This document shows, piece after piece, positions 24,051 through 29,908 of a DNA stretch of 33,432 bases; within the stretch, counting starts at the first letter, position 1, and each line of letters starts with the position of its first letter. Position numbers and translations under genes: made by a program. The notes beneath the pieces are model-generated. The model made no database searches, was not told where the DNA came from, and saw nothing but the letters and a program-made list of their open reading frames with translations. Origin of the DNA: a virus; the IMG/VR virus record IMGVR_UViG_3300025070_000129, positions 1-33,432 of that record. One strand, 5' to 3'.

Positions 24051-24302
24051 CTATTCATATCTACGCTTATCCATAACCGCAGGCATACCAAGGGGTGTGT
24101 CATCAAGATATCTTAAATCCCAACCTCTTATCATAGTATTTTCTCTCCAGGTACAATAAACATAATATGACCATTCATCTACTAATTTAGGTTCAAGATA
24201 ATATTTACGTTGTTCTTCTATCTCAAACCCTTCTATTCTTTTCATTACAAACTGCTTTGAAAGTAATTGAAGTTCATCCTTTCTATATCTTTTCTTTTTC
24301 AT
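24051..24302 (-). CDS. Small basic hypothetical protein
   Basis: 83 residues, with GAGG before the ATG, overlapping the upstream gene by 20 bases. The N-terminus is very basic (MKKKRYRKDELQLLSKQF) and the rest is rich in Tyr, Trp and Arg (WSYYVYCTWRENTMIRGWDL), with DTPLGMPAVMDKRRYE at the end. No family is recognised. Its size and charge suggest nucleic-acid or protein binding. It is transcribed with the replication genes. Confidence 0.6.
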   Translation of the reverse strand: MKKKRYRKDELQLLSKQFVMKRIEGFEIEEQRKYYLEPKLVDEWSYYVYCTWRENTMIRGWDLRYLDDTPLGMPAVMDKRRYE

Positions 24303-24672
24303 AGATTTCCTCCATATACTTTATTGTTTGATAGGTAATATTAAATAATACACTACCCATTGTATGTGCTTTATTTCGTTCATCTTCAGTTTTAGCTTTA
24401 GCAATTAGATTAAGTCCTATAGAAGATAAATACACAATAGCATCACATAGCTCTTCGTATGCTTCTTGTGTAAATATTCTTCCATCTGATTCTTCTATTG
24501 GTACTTGCATACCATACTTTTTAGCACCAACATCTAATCGTTGAGCTATATCATCTACTAATAATGAACTGTATTTTACTCTTTTAGGTATTATATTTTC
24601 AGCATCAAGCTGTTCACGAACCATCATCAAAGTGTTTTGTATGTTGGTTATTATTCTTGCATTATTTTCCAT
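24283..24672 (-). CDS. MazG-like all-alpha nucleotide pyrophosphohydrolase
   Basis: This 129-residue helical protein has TTGGAGG before its ATG. It contains LVDDIAQRLDVGAKKYG and then GRIFTQEAYEELCDAIVYLS, with Glu70, Glu73, Glu74 and Asp77 placed as the E..EE..D metal site of all-alpha NTP pyrophosphohydrolases; phage dATP/dGTP-type members have the same RLD.G..KYG...A.EEL.DA..Y order. It may cleanse or remodel the dNTP pool during replication. Substrate and activity are inferred from the motif. Confidence 0.65.
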   Translation of the reverse strand: MENNARIITNIQNTLMMVREQLDAENIIPKRVKYSSLLVDDIAQRLDVGAKKYGMQVPIEESDGRIFTQEAYEELCDAIVYLSSIGLNLIAKAKTEDERNKAHTMGSVLFNITYQTIKYMEEIYEKEKI

Positions 24673-24823
24673 TTGGAACCTCCAATGTTTCTACTACTCT
24701 TTTAATTAATATTGCACAATAATGTCTTTCATCGCTTTTCATTCCATTATTAATCATATCCATATTTATAAAGTAGTCTATTGCTTCTAAACATTCTTTG
24801 TCAGTTGTCTTTTTTATGCTCAT
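24662..24823 (-). CDS. Small hypothetical protein of 53 residues
   Basis: The ATG at 24823 shares a base with the upstream stop (TAATG on the - strand), and the frame ends at 24662, 11 bases into the next gene. GGAGGG lies upstream of the start. The product begins MSIKKTTDKECLEAIDYFIN and ends IKRVVETLEVPNGK; it is a helical, mixed-charge protein with two Cys. It perfectly fills a gap between two genes, which is the main evidence. Confidence 0.6.
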   Translation of the reverse strand: MSIKKTTDKECLEAIDYFINMDMINNGMKSDERHYCAILIKRVVETLEVPNGK

Positions 24824-25032
24824 TATCCCTCCATATGTTTTGTTCTTAAGTGTTCTTGTCGTTCGTGATTTAAGTTTGATATATCACCTTCTATTTCATC
24901 TAATGCTTTTTCAAACTCTTCTCGCATACTATCCGTATCTATGTAGTATCCTCCTTCTTCGTCAAAAGAATAGTATACATCAATAGATATACTTGCATCT
25001 ATTTTAAATCCATTTTCTATTTTATTATTCAC
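24823..25032 (-). CDS. Small acidic hypothetical protein with a GTG start
   Basis: 69 residues, starting at a GTG that overlaps the upstream TGA (GTGA, 25029-25032) with GGGAG six bases before it; no ATG is in frame. It begins with a short beta segment (FKIDASISIDVYYSFDEEGG) and then has an acidic helix (MREEFEKALDEIEGDISNLN). No family is recognised. Confidence 0.6.
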   Translation of the reverse strand: MNNKIENGFKIDASISIDVYYSFDEEGGYYIDTDSMREEFEKALDEIEGDISNLNHERQEHLRTKHMEG

Positions 25033-25286
25033 ATTCTACTCCCTGCTGTTATTTCATCATATTTATCTTTATTGCCTCCGCATTCTTCAGCAATCTTTTC
25101 TGTCCATTCAAAGTATCTTAATGGTGTTACTTCATCTTCGCAATTAGAACACCAGAAATTATCATTTCCTGTAGTTTCTACTATTTGTCTTGTATTCATA
25201 TAGACCCATACTTGCTCTTCAACTTCTTCTGAACCACAATAATCACATACCCACATATCATCCATATCTTTTTTATTCGTTTCCAT
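25029..25286 (-). CDS. Small zinc-ribbon protein
   Basis: An 85-residue acidic protein with two CxxC knuckles, WVCDYCGS (Cys14, Cys17) and FWCSNCED (Cys46, Cys49), the spacing of a zinc ribbon. The strand between them (EEQVWVYMNTRQIVE) fits the beta hairpin. AAAGGA lies before the ATG. Such proteins bind nucleic acid or other proteins; the C-terminal 35 residues are helical and unassigned. Confidence 0.7.
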   Translation of the reverse strand: METNKKDMDDMWVCDYCGSEEVEEQVWVYMNTRQIVETTGNDNFWCSNCEDEVTPLRYFEWTEKIAEECGGNKDKYDEITAGSRM

Positions 25287-25506
25287 CTGTATCCTTTATT
25301 CTAAATTGTTCTACCCACTGGTCAGCATACCTTGGTACATTTTGCACTCCTGCAAACCAAGGCCAACCTCTACCATATTGTTTGTAGAACTCTTCACGTT
25401 CTTGCATACCCTCTTTACTCCAAGGGTCTACACTTTTAAATTGTTTTAATCGTTCTTCAAAGCTTTTTTCAAACTTTAAAGGGTTATTATTTTCATCATA
25501 TGTCAT
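25273..25506 (-). CDS. Small hypothetical protein rich in Trp and Glu
   Basis: A 77-residue protein with ATAGGAG before its ATG. It begins MTYDENNNPLKFEKSFEERL and continues KQFKSVDPWSKEGMQEREEF, then GWPWFAGVQNVPRYADQW. High aromatic content suggests a folded domain, but I do not recognise it. A stem-loop-bearing leader lies directly upstream, and it overlaps the zinc-ribbon gene by 14 bases. Confidence 0.6.
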   Translation of the reverse strand: MTYDENNNPLKFEKSFEERLKQFKSVDPWSKEGMQEREEFYKQYGRGWPWFAGVQNVPRYADQWVEQFRIKDTDGNE

Positions 25507-25522
25507 ACATACTCCTATGTTA

Positions 25523-25597
25523 TTATCCCCTAGCCGTGTTTACCATCTAGATTTATACACCGTTACGACATACTAGGCCGACACTAGGGGACAATAA
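25523..25597 (-). ncRNA. Leader stem closing an intergenic structure
   Basis: The gap between two leftward genes is closed by TTATCCCCTAG (25523-25533) with CTAGGGG (25584-25590) plus ATAA (25594-25597), a stem of 11 bp with a 3-base bulge. GTGT and ACAC inside may form a small arm. It ends about 16 bases before the ATG of the Trp-rich gene. Its CCCC.../...GGGG closing helix next to the ribosome site recalls the leader at 19851-19971. Confidence 0.45.
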
Positions 25598-25604
25598 GTT
25601 AATA

Positions 25605-26054
25605 TTACCAACTACATTCGTAGATAACTGTTTCTTTATCTTTTAATGCTTTTCTTGCAAACTCTACAAATTCTAAATCTTGTTCTTTGTAGTAATCTGC
25701 TTGATACTCTTGGATTTCATGACCCCAAAAGAATCCACCGTCACAGAAATAATTACGATATTGAGTGTTTATAGCTTTTTCTAATTCGTTAATGTCTTCC
25801 CATGATAGTTCTAATGTACTCCAACTTACAGGATTCCAGACAACTTCTCCACTCTGTAAATCATCTGATTCCCATTTAGATTCAAGTTTATTTCTTTCCA
25901 TATATAAATGATTCATAAACTCTTGTAATCTAGCGTGTTTACGCCATTCAAATGGACCTGCCATTTGATATTCATCTATTTTTTCTACACCTTCTGGTGT
26001 TTTATATTCATATGTTTTGGTACGCATTGTACCTGCATATTGGTCTAATCCCAT
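25605..26054 (-). CDS. Conserved phage protein of the MGLDQYA...EWRKH family, unknown function
   Basis: I place the start at ATG 26054 because a perfect AGGAGG lies seven bases upstream; the frame is open to 26114 but without a site. The 149-residue product begins MGLDQYAGTMRTKTYEYKTP and contains FEWRKHARLQEFMNHLYMER. I recall many phage and bacterial proteins that start MGLD.Y and contain E..YWRKH.......; they are unnamed or mislabelled in databases. Trp, Tyr and acidic residues are frequent. Function unknown. Confidence 0.75.
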   Translation of the reverse strand: MGLDQYAGTMRTKTYEYKTPEGVEKIDEYQMAGPFEWRKHARLQEFMNHLYMERNKLESKWESDDLQSGEVVWNPVSWSTLELSWEDINELEKAINTQYRNYFCDGGFFWGHEIQEYQADYYKEQDLEFVEFARKALKDKETVIYECSW

Positions 26055-26068
26055 ATTATTCCTCCTTA

Positions 26069-26434
26069 TTATAGCTCTGCTTGATAATAGCAAGAACCTT
26101 GTTCTTTTATACAATCAACTATTTGATTACCTAATTCTAATCTTGCATACCATACAAGCATTTCTTTTAACTTATCAAGGCTTATATCTAATGCTTCTGC
26201 AAGTTTTTCATCTGTGTATGAAGAGTATTTAGTAAAATATTTATCTATTTCTTCTTTATATTTACCTAATGTATTTAAACATTCTTGAACACCTTCTTTT
26301 GCTGTTTCTAAGTCATCAGAATAATATTCAATATAATTTTGTGACTCACGCATACCAAAGTATTCACCGTCATCAGATGACTGTACTGCAAACCAAAACT
26401 TACCTTCTATATCTCCGTTGTAATATCTTCCCAT
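26069..26434 (-). CDS. Conserved phage protein (MGRYYNGDIEGKFWF...QSSDD), unknown function
   Basis: The start is ATG 26434, with AAGGAG nine bases upstream; upstream codons run through a stem-loop and are not used. The 121-residue product begins MGRYYNGDIEGKFWFAVQSS and continues DDGEYFGMRESQNYIEYYSD; this opening is shared by short proteins in several unrelated phages (recalled), all without assigned function. The C-terminal part is helical (KLAEALDISLDKLKEMLVWY). Confidence 0.75.
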   Translation of the reverse strand: MGRYYNGDIEGKFWFAVQSSDDGEYFGMRESQNYIEYYSDDLETAKEGVQECLNTLGKYKEEIDKYFTKYSSYTDEKLAEALDISLDKLKEMLVWYARLELGNQIVDCIKEQGSCYYQAEL

Positions 26435-26460
26435 TTGTTTCTCCTTATTGTTAATATTAT

Positions 26461-26522
26461 TCAGAACTGAGGCAAGTCCGCTAGTTGTGTTAGTAGGATA
26501 ACCATACTTACCTCTATTCTGA
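26461..26522 (-). ncRNA. Two-part stem-loop in the leader of the MGRYYNGD gene
   Basis: TCAGAA (26461-26466) pairs with TTCTGA (26517-26522), then after a 2-base internal loop GAGGCAAG (26469-26476) pairs with CTTACCTC (26507-26514). One pair is C-A on the + strand but G-U in the - strand RNA, so the stem is made for the leftward transcript. The 30-base loop has no obvious smaller structure. It ends about 14 bases before the Shine-Dalgarno site. Confidence 0.6.
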
Positions 26523-26527
26523 TTCAA

Positions 26528-26570
26528 GTTACTCAGGATATTCCTGTTATCGGACCACCTGGGATGTAAC
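26528..26570 (-). ncRNA. Small three-way structure directly after the 240-residue acidic gene
   Basis: GTTAC (26528-26532) pairs with GTAAC (26566-26570) and encloses a CAGGA/TCCTG hairpin (26534-26546) and a loose ATC/GAT arm. It begins 3 bases after the stop codon of the upstream gene. It lacks a U tract, so it may be an mRNA 3' protector or processing site rather than a terminator. Confidence 0.4.
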
Positions 26571-26573
26571 TAA

Positions 26574-27296
26574 TTAGTCTTGAAGTTCGCCTGTATTAGG
26601 GTCTACTTCTTTCATACCATTTTCAGTTTGTTCTAAACTACTTATGATATCAATGTTCTGTTTAGCAAGTCTATCTAACATAAACTTTCTAACTTGTGTA
26701 CGATGCATATCAGCATTCTGAGCTTCGACTAAAGACAATTTATCACCAAGGAAATCATCAATAGCGTCCCAGTCAAGATTCTTGCCTGTATCATACATAT
26801 AAGTCATCAACTTATCATCACCAGGGTGACAGGTTTTGTACCATTCAATACCGTCTTCATAGATATTAAACGATTCACTTGCTACTTCATACTCTATGTC
26901 TTCGTATACTACTTCATTTAGTGCTTCTGTAAATGGTTCTGTATCATCAAATTCAGGTTCACCACCTTCAATTAAGACTTCATTTAGATTCACACAATTA
27001 GCATACACATCGTGTATTTCGTGTTCTTGTTCGTAATAACTTACACTATAATCAGCATTTGCCGCAACTTCACCATATTCATATAGGTTCTTTGCTGTTT
27101 CTTTTGCTGTTTTATCATAGCAATTATTAAGACCATTGTAAATATCAATAGCACTCAATGTTTGTGTATTGACATCCATTACATTCATTAGTTTCCAGTA
27201 ATTAAAGAACATACCAGAAATAGAATCAATACTTGGTGCTCGTCTATCGTTATCACCAAGTTTATTATATAGAAACCACATAGTTCTATCTATCAT
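26574..27296 (-). CDS. Acidic hypothetical protein of 240 residues
   Basis: The largest unknown gene of the early leftward block, with AAAGGAGAG before its ATG. It is strongly acidic and Tyr/Asn-rich, with segments such as SISGMFFNYWKLMNVMDVNT, EFDDTEPFTEALNEVVYEDI and KNLDWDAIDDFLGDKLSLVE. No membrane helix and no enzyme motif is visible. Strong acidity, unusual length for this region and early position would fit a DNA mimic or an inhibitor of a host nucleic-acid enzyme, but that is speculation. Confidence 0.65.
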   Translation of the reverse strand: MIDRTMWFLYNKLGDNDRRAPSIDSISGMFFNYWKLMNVMDVNTQTLSAIDIYNGLNNCYDKTAKETAKNLYEYGEVAANADYSVSYYEQEHEIHDVYANCVNLNEVLIEGGEPEFDDTEPFTEALNEVVYEDIEYEVASESFNIYEDGIEWYKTCHPGDDKLMTYMYDTGKNLDWDAIDDFLGDKLSLVEAQNADMHRTQVRKFMLDRLAKQNIDIISSLEQTENGMKEVDPNTGELQD

Positions 27297-27321
27297 TTTA
27301 CTCTCCTTTTTTTTATTATTA

Positions 27322-27651
27322 TTAATCTAACAAAACCATATACGCTTTAGCATTGTTTTCTCTAAACCAATCCAATCCTTTGCGTACATCTTTTTGTAAT
27401 TCTGAATTTGTCATATATCCTGGTATCATTTGTGCTCCCATAATAACAGAATATACTGCTTCTTCTACTGGTGATAGCTTGTATTCTTCACCACTAAAAG
27501 GATTGATAATTGTTAACCAATCATCAAACGAACCGTCGCTATTATCTACAATAGAAATCTTAGATAATTTGTATGGAAATTTCGTATACTTTCTTGTAGT
27601 AGTTACTTGTTTTCCATTTTTAGCAATGTATGTTATATTATCTTTTTTCAT
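27322..27651 (-). CDS. Hypothetical protein of 109 residues
   Basis: It has AAAGGAGATG before the ATG and overlaps the upstream gene by 14 bases. The sequence starts MKKDNITYIAKNGKQVTTTR, has an acidic middle (DNSDGSFDDWLTIINPFSGE) and a helical C-terminus (NSELQKDVRKGLDWFRENNA). Small phage proteins with an ending like DV.KGLDWF..NN occur in other marine phages, as I recall, without a known role. Confidence 0.6.
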   Translation of the reverse strand: MKKDNITYIAKNGKQVTTTRKYTKFPYKLSKISIVDNSDGSFDDWLTIINPFSGEEYKLSPVEEAVYSVIMGAQMIPGYMTNSELQKDVRKGLDWFRENNAKAYMVLLD

Positions 27652-27868
27652 TATTCATCTCCTTTACTATATCAAATAGTGTTTCTGCTATTTCAGGTTC
27701 ATTGGAAACAATTATACCATCGCATTCATCTGTAATATCTGGATTATCATTTAATAGTATAATTGCTTTTTCAAGTGCGTCTATGTAATGTCCATTGACA
27801 CAATAGTTATTATCTACATAATATGCACCACACTTATTGCAAGTGTTTGTATCGTCAATGATTATCAT
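27638..27868 (-). CDS. Small Cys-containing hypothetical protein
   Basis: A 76-residue acidic protein with AAGGAAGG before its start. It has TCNKCGAYYVDNNYCVNGHY with Cys10, Cys13, Cys23 and His27, which could form a single treble-clef or zinc knuckle. The rest is an acidic helix (LEKAIILLNDNPDITDECDG) and EPEIAETLFDIVKEMNNEKR. Function unknown. It ends inside the next gene. Confidence 0.6.
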   Translation of the reverse strand: MIIIDDTNTCNKCGAYYVDNNYCVNGHYIDALEKAIILLNDNPDITDECDGIIVSNEPEIAETLFDIVKEMNNEKR

Positions 27869-28065
27869 CTATAACCTTCCTTTTCATCATTATATTTATC
27901 TGCATAGAACTCGGCTTCTTTGTTCCATCTTTCTTTTACTTTTTCTACTCTCATACGATATAGTTCTGCATTATCTACATCATAATAGACTAACCAAATG
28001 GTATCTCTATCTATTACTTCCTTACTATATACTGCGTCAGGGTAGAAAAGTTCCTGTTTATTCAT
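27865..28065 (-). CDS. Small charged hypothetical protein
   Basis: 66 residues with AAGGA before the ATG, its stop overlapping the next start. It begins MNKQELFYPDAVYSKEVIDR, has a DTIWLVYYDVDNAELYRMRV stretch of beta type, and ends in a charged helix. No family is recognised. A long inverted-repeat leader is directly upstream. Confidence 0.55.
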   Translation of the reverse strand: MNKQELFYPDAVYSKEVIDRDTIWLVYYDVDNAELYRMRVEKVKERWNKEAEFYADKYNDEKEGYR

Positions 28066-28093
28066 ATTATTTTCCTTATTGTTATTAAATTTA

Positions 28094-28261
28094 TTAGATA
28101 GATAAAAACCATATGTGCACTCTTCTTCGAAATATGTTCTTGCTTATAAAGTGTTTCTACACACAAGTATTATAAGTACTAATGATTGGCCTAATCATGA
28201 AATATTCTACTGTATGTGCTTGACATCCTCATTATAAAACATTCTATTTTTATCTATCTAA
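28094..28261 (-). repeat. Perfect 15-bp inverted repeat enclosing a gene-free leader
   Basis: TTAGATAGATAAAAA (28094-28108) and TTTTTATCTATCTAA (28247-28261) are perfect inverted copies 138 bases apart. The enclosed stretch has no gene and contains an ATGATT/AATCAT hairpin around GGCC. In the leftward transcript it forms the 5' leader of the 66-residue gene. It may be a long-range RNA stem or a binding site pair for a regulator. Confidence 0.6.
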
Positions 28262-28281
28262 AATCTTATTAGGGGTGTGCT

Positions 28282-28352
28282 GGCAAGGGAAAGGAAGTAC
28301 TAACTGATATAAACAAAACCTTGCCACGCACTATAAAAGATTAACTTCCTTT
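28282..28352 (-). ncRNA. Pseudoknot-type pair of interleaved stems
   Basis: GGCAAGG (28282-28288) pairs with CCTTGCC (28319-28325), and AAAGGAAGT (28290-28298) pairs with ACTTCCTTT (28344-28352). The order is A, B, A', B', so both stems together give an H-type pseudoknot, or they are alternatives of a switch. It lies directly after the stop of the leftward gene that ends at 28355. Confidence 0.45.
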
Positions 28353-28354
28353 AC

Positions 28355-28702
28355 TTAATCTACCCACGAAGGGGTCCATTGCATATTAAATGATACTGTA
28401 ATGGTGCTATCTTGTTCTACTGCTTTGTCCAGTATCTTGATAACTTCATTACGCATACTTTCTACGCTTTTTCTTTCTGATTCTTGTTCTGCTTGTTTGA
28501 TTGTATCTTTAATAATACTATCAGTGACTGCTTGTTCTGTCTCAGAAAGTTCTGGTAGTTCGTAATCAGACCTTACCTCTTTCTTTGGTAATGGTCCTGT
28601 TGTATTAACAATTTGTTCTGGTTTATATGTAGTAACTACCCAACCCATATAAATTAGTATTGCAAAGAATGCAAAACAAACTGTTGCTATTGCCTTATTC
28701 AT
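28355..28702 (-). CDS. Single-pass membrane protein with an acidic periplasmic/cytosolic helix
   Basis: I choose ATG 28702, which has GGAGAG upstream; 14 further in-frame residues exist upstream. The 115-residue product has a membrane helix at about residues 4-23 (AIATVCFAFFAILIYMGWVV), then a Pro-containing linker (TGPLPKKEVRSDYELPELSE), a charged coiled coil and a terminal NMQWTPSWVD. This could be an early membrane protein such as a superinfection-exclusion factor, but nothing proves it. Confidence 0.6.
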   Translation of the reverse strand: MNKAIATVCFAFFAILIYMGWVVTTYKPEQIVNTTGPLPKKEVRSDYELPELSETEQAVTDSIIKDTIKQAEQESERKSVESMRNEVIKILDKAVEQDSTITVSFNMQWTPSWVD

Positions 28703-28775
28703 ATTGCTCTCCATAAGTTTGTATTTTATGTTTATAGTATTCAAATTCTTCTTTAGTCATTATTTTACCTTTCAT
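28695..28775 (-). CDS. Possible 26-residue leader peptide
   Basis: A short frame (ATG 28775, second ATG 28760, stop 28695) ends across the start of the membrane-protein gene, with AAAGGT before the inner ATG. The peptide is MKGKIMTKEEFEYYKHKIQT plus YGEQYE. Overlap with the next start by 8 bases and the ribosome site suggest a translated coupling peptide, but it is very short. Confidence 0.3.
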   Translation of the reverse strand: MKGKIMTKEEFEYYKHKIQTYGEQYE

Positions 28776-29218
28776 TTATTTATCAGCCCATTATAAAGGT
28801 CTTACTGTATCGACAAATATCCTTATCATGATAGATAATTTGGCGAAGATATTGTCACATGCCTTTTGCATTAAATCATAAGCATTTTTTTCTCCTTTTT
28901 TTTGCTTGTGAATATACGAAATAAAAGGGAAATAATCTATATGTATATATACTAATAATGGACTCCAATTTGTCTTCTATTGCATTATTATCAGCTGTTA
29001 AGATTACTTTCCTTTTATTTCTTTTCTCTTGTAATAAAAGAGAAATAATCTATAATGTTTGAATTAGGACCAATTATAGACTATTATGCATATAGCTGCA
29101 TTATTACCATTTAAAATTTTCTCTAATGCAATTATTTCCCTTAATCGAAACAATCTACTACAATAGTCTTCCAGGTTTCATTCTTTGTCCGCCCTATCGT
29201 AGTAGTTGTTTCTTGCCT
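28776..29218. other. Gene-poor AT-rich region with alternating 12-base repeats, candidate replication origin
   Basis: No credible gene is seen in these 443 bases. A core AAGGGAAATAAT occurs at 28925-28936 (+), as AAGGAAAGTAAT on the - strand at 29003-29014, as AAGAGAAATAAT at 29038-29049 (+), and exactly on the - strand at 29132-29143. The first two are part of an 18/20 inverted repeat (28918-28937 with 29002-29021), and the first and third also share a following TCTATA. Polypyrimidine tracts occur near 28885-28905. Iteron-like repeats in an AT-rich gap suggest an origin or a regulator array. A TATAAT at 29051-29056, with TTGTAA 16 bases upstream, could be a + strand promoter. Confidence 0.45.
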
Positions 29219-29437
29219 CTAATTATAGAATGCTGATTGACTACCGCTTGTTGTAGATAACTTATCATACCTACGATAATCACGCATTATATTCTTTACT
29301 TCTTGTAATGATTGACATTCATCTAATGCTAATAACGCATTGGTCTTTAACATTTTGAAATCAAACATTTTTACACCAAAGGCTATGTTCCACCTTTGAT
29401 TTAATTCACATATCAAGTGATATCTTATACTTTTCAT
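29219..29437 (-). CDS. Small basic hypothetical protein
   Basis: A 72-residue protein with AAAGGAAAC before its ATG. It begins MKSIRYHLICELNQRWNIAF, followed by helical sequence (MLKTNALLALDECQSLQEVK) and RDYRRYDKLSTTSGSQSAFY. No family is recognised. It is isolated on both sides by gaps with strong hairpins. Confidence 0.55.
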   Translation of the reverse strand: MKSIRYHLICELNQRWNIAFGVKMFDFKMLKTNALLALDECQSLQEVKNIMRDYRRYDKLSTTSGSQSAFYN

Positions 29438-29473
29438 ATCAGTTTCCTTTATATTATTTAATTATTACGCTGT

Positions 29474-29497
29474 GCAAGGGGTGTCTTCTTCCCTTGC
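29474..29497 (-). ncRNA. 7-bp hairpin upstream of the 72-residue gene
   Basis: GCAAGGG (29474-29480) and CCCTTGC (29491-29497) form a perfect GC-rich stem with a 10-base loop. It overlaps one copy of the AGGGGTGT motif (29477-29484). No U tract follows on the - strand. Confidence 0.45.
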
Positions 29498-29506
29498 TAC
29501 ATTTTA

Positions 29507-29584
29507 TGTAATATGATGGAATGCTCAGAACGCTTCCTCTGAGTGAAGTATTGGGACTATTCGCCATTCATTCCACCAATTACA
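29507..29584 (-). ncRNA. Branched RNA structure between two leftward genes
   Basis: Nested stems: TGTAAT (29507-29512) with ATTACA (29579-29584), GGAATG (29518-29523) with CATTCC (29569-29574), and an inner hairpin CTCAG (29524-29528) with CTGAG (29539-29543). On the + strand a run of eight T follows directly at 29585, so it could also act as a + strand terminator protecting the leftward block. Confidence 0.45.
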
Positions 29585-29608
29585 TTTTTTTTGTTGTAGG
29601 GTATTTAT

Positions 29609-29638
29609 TTGAATAGGGAGACGAATCCCCCTATCCAA
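29609..29638 (-). ncRNA. 13-bp hairpin with UUCG tetraloop after the first leftward gene
   Basis: Read on the - strand, TTGGATAGGGGGA pairs with TCTCCCTATTCAA around a TTCG loop, the very stable UUCG tetraloop. Two pairs are G-U in this RNA and would be A-C on the + strand, so the leftward transcript is the functional form. It begins 6 bases after the stop codon of the 87-residue gene. AT-rich sequence rather than a U tract follows. Confidence 0.65.
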
Positions 29639-29644
29639 GGTGTG

Positions 29645-29908
29645 CTATATCTTCATACCAGAACGGCCACCTGCTAATACGACGGTACTAAACTTGGAGT
29701 ACTCACTATCATATTTAAGGTCACCTAACTTTAATGAAGGGCGTTCGGCAAAGAGAGAAGTAAGCTTCTCTTCAACCATTGCTTTATCAGCAAGCGTTGC
29801 TTGAACTTCCACGTTATTCCCGACACCAACCTGGTCAAAGCTAAGAAGAGAAGGTTTCTTCCCTTTTCCCCAAAAAGCTTTAAAGTATATATTAAACTGT
29901 TTTTCCAT
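29645..29908 (-). CDS. First gene of the leftward operon, unknown protein of 87 residues
   Basis: I choose ATG 29908 (AAGGAAGTTCACA upstream); the open frame reaches 29971 but without a site. The product begins MEKQFNIYFKAFWGKGKKPS, continues LLSFDQVGVGNNVEVQATLA and ends FSTVVLAGGRSGMKI. It looks like a small alpha/beta protein. It is likely among the first proteins made after infection because it lies next to the divergent promoter region, but its role is unknown. Confidence 0.65.
   Translation of the reverse strand: MEKQFNIYFKAFWGKGKKPSLLSFDQVGVGNNVEVQATLADKAMVEEKLTSLFAERPSLKLGDLKYDSEYSKFSTVVLAGGRSGMKI

Noticed and set aside
26055-26114. N-terminal extension of the MGLDQYA protein to 26114
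   Set aside because: The codons lie upstream of a perfect AGGAGG site and the conserved MGLD start; the extension would run through the neighbouring gene.
26435-26527. N-terminal extension of the MGRYYNGD protein to 26527
   Set aside because: It would run through the stem-loop at 26461-26522 and has no ribosome site; the inner ATG has AAGGAG.
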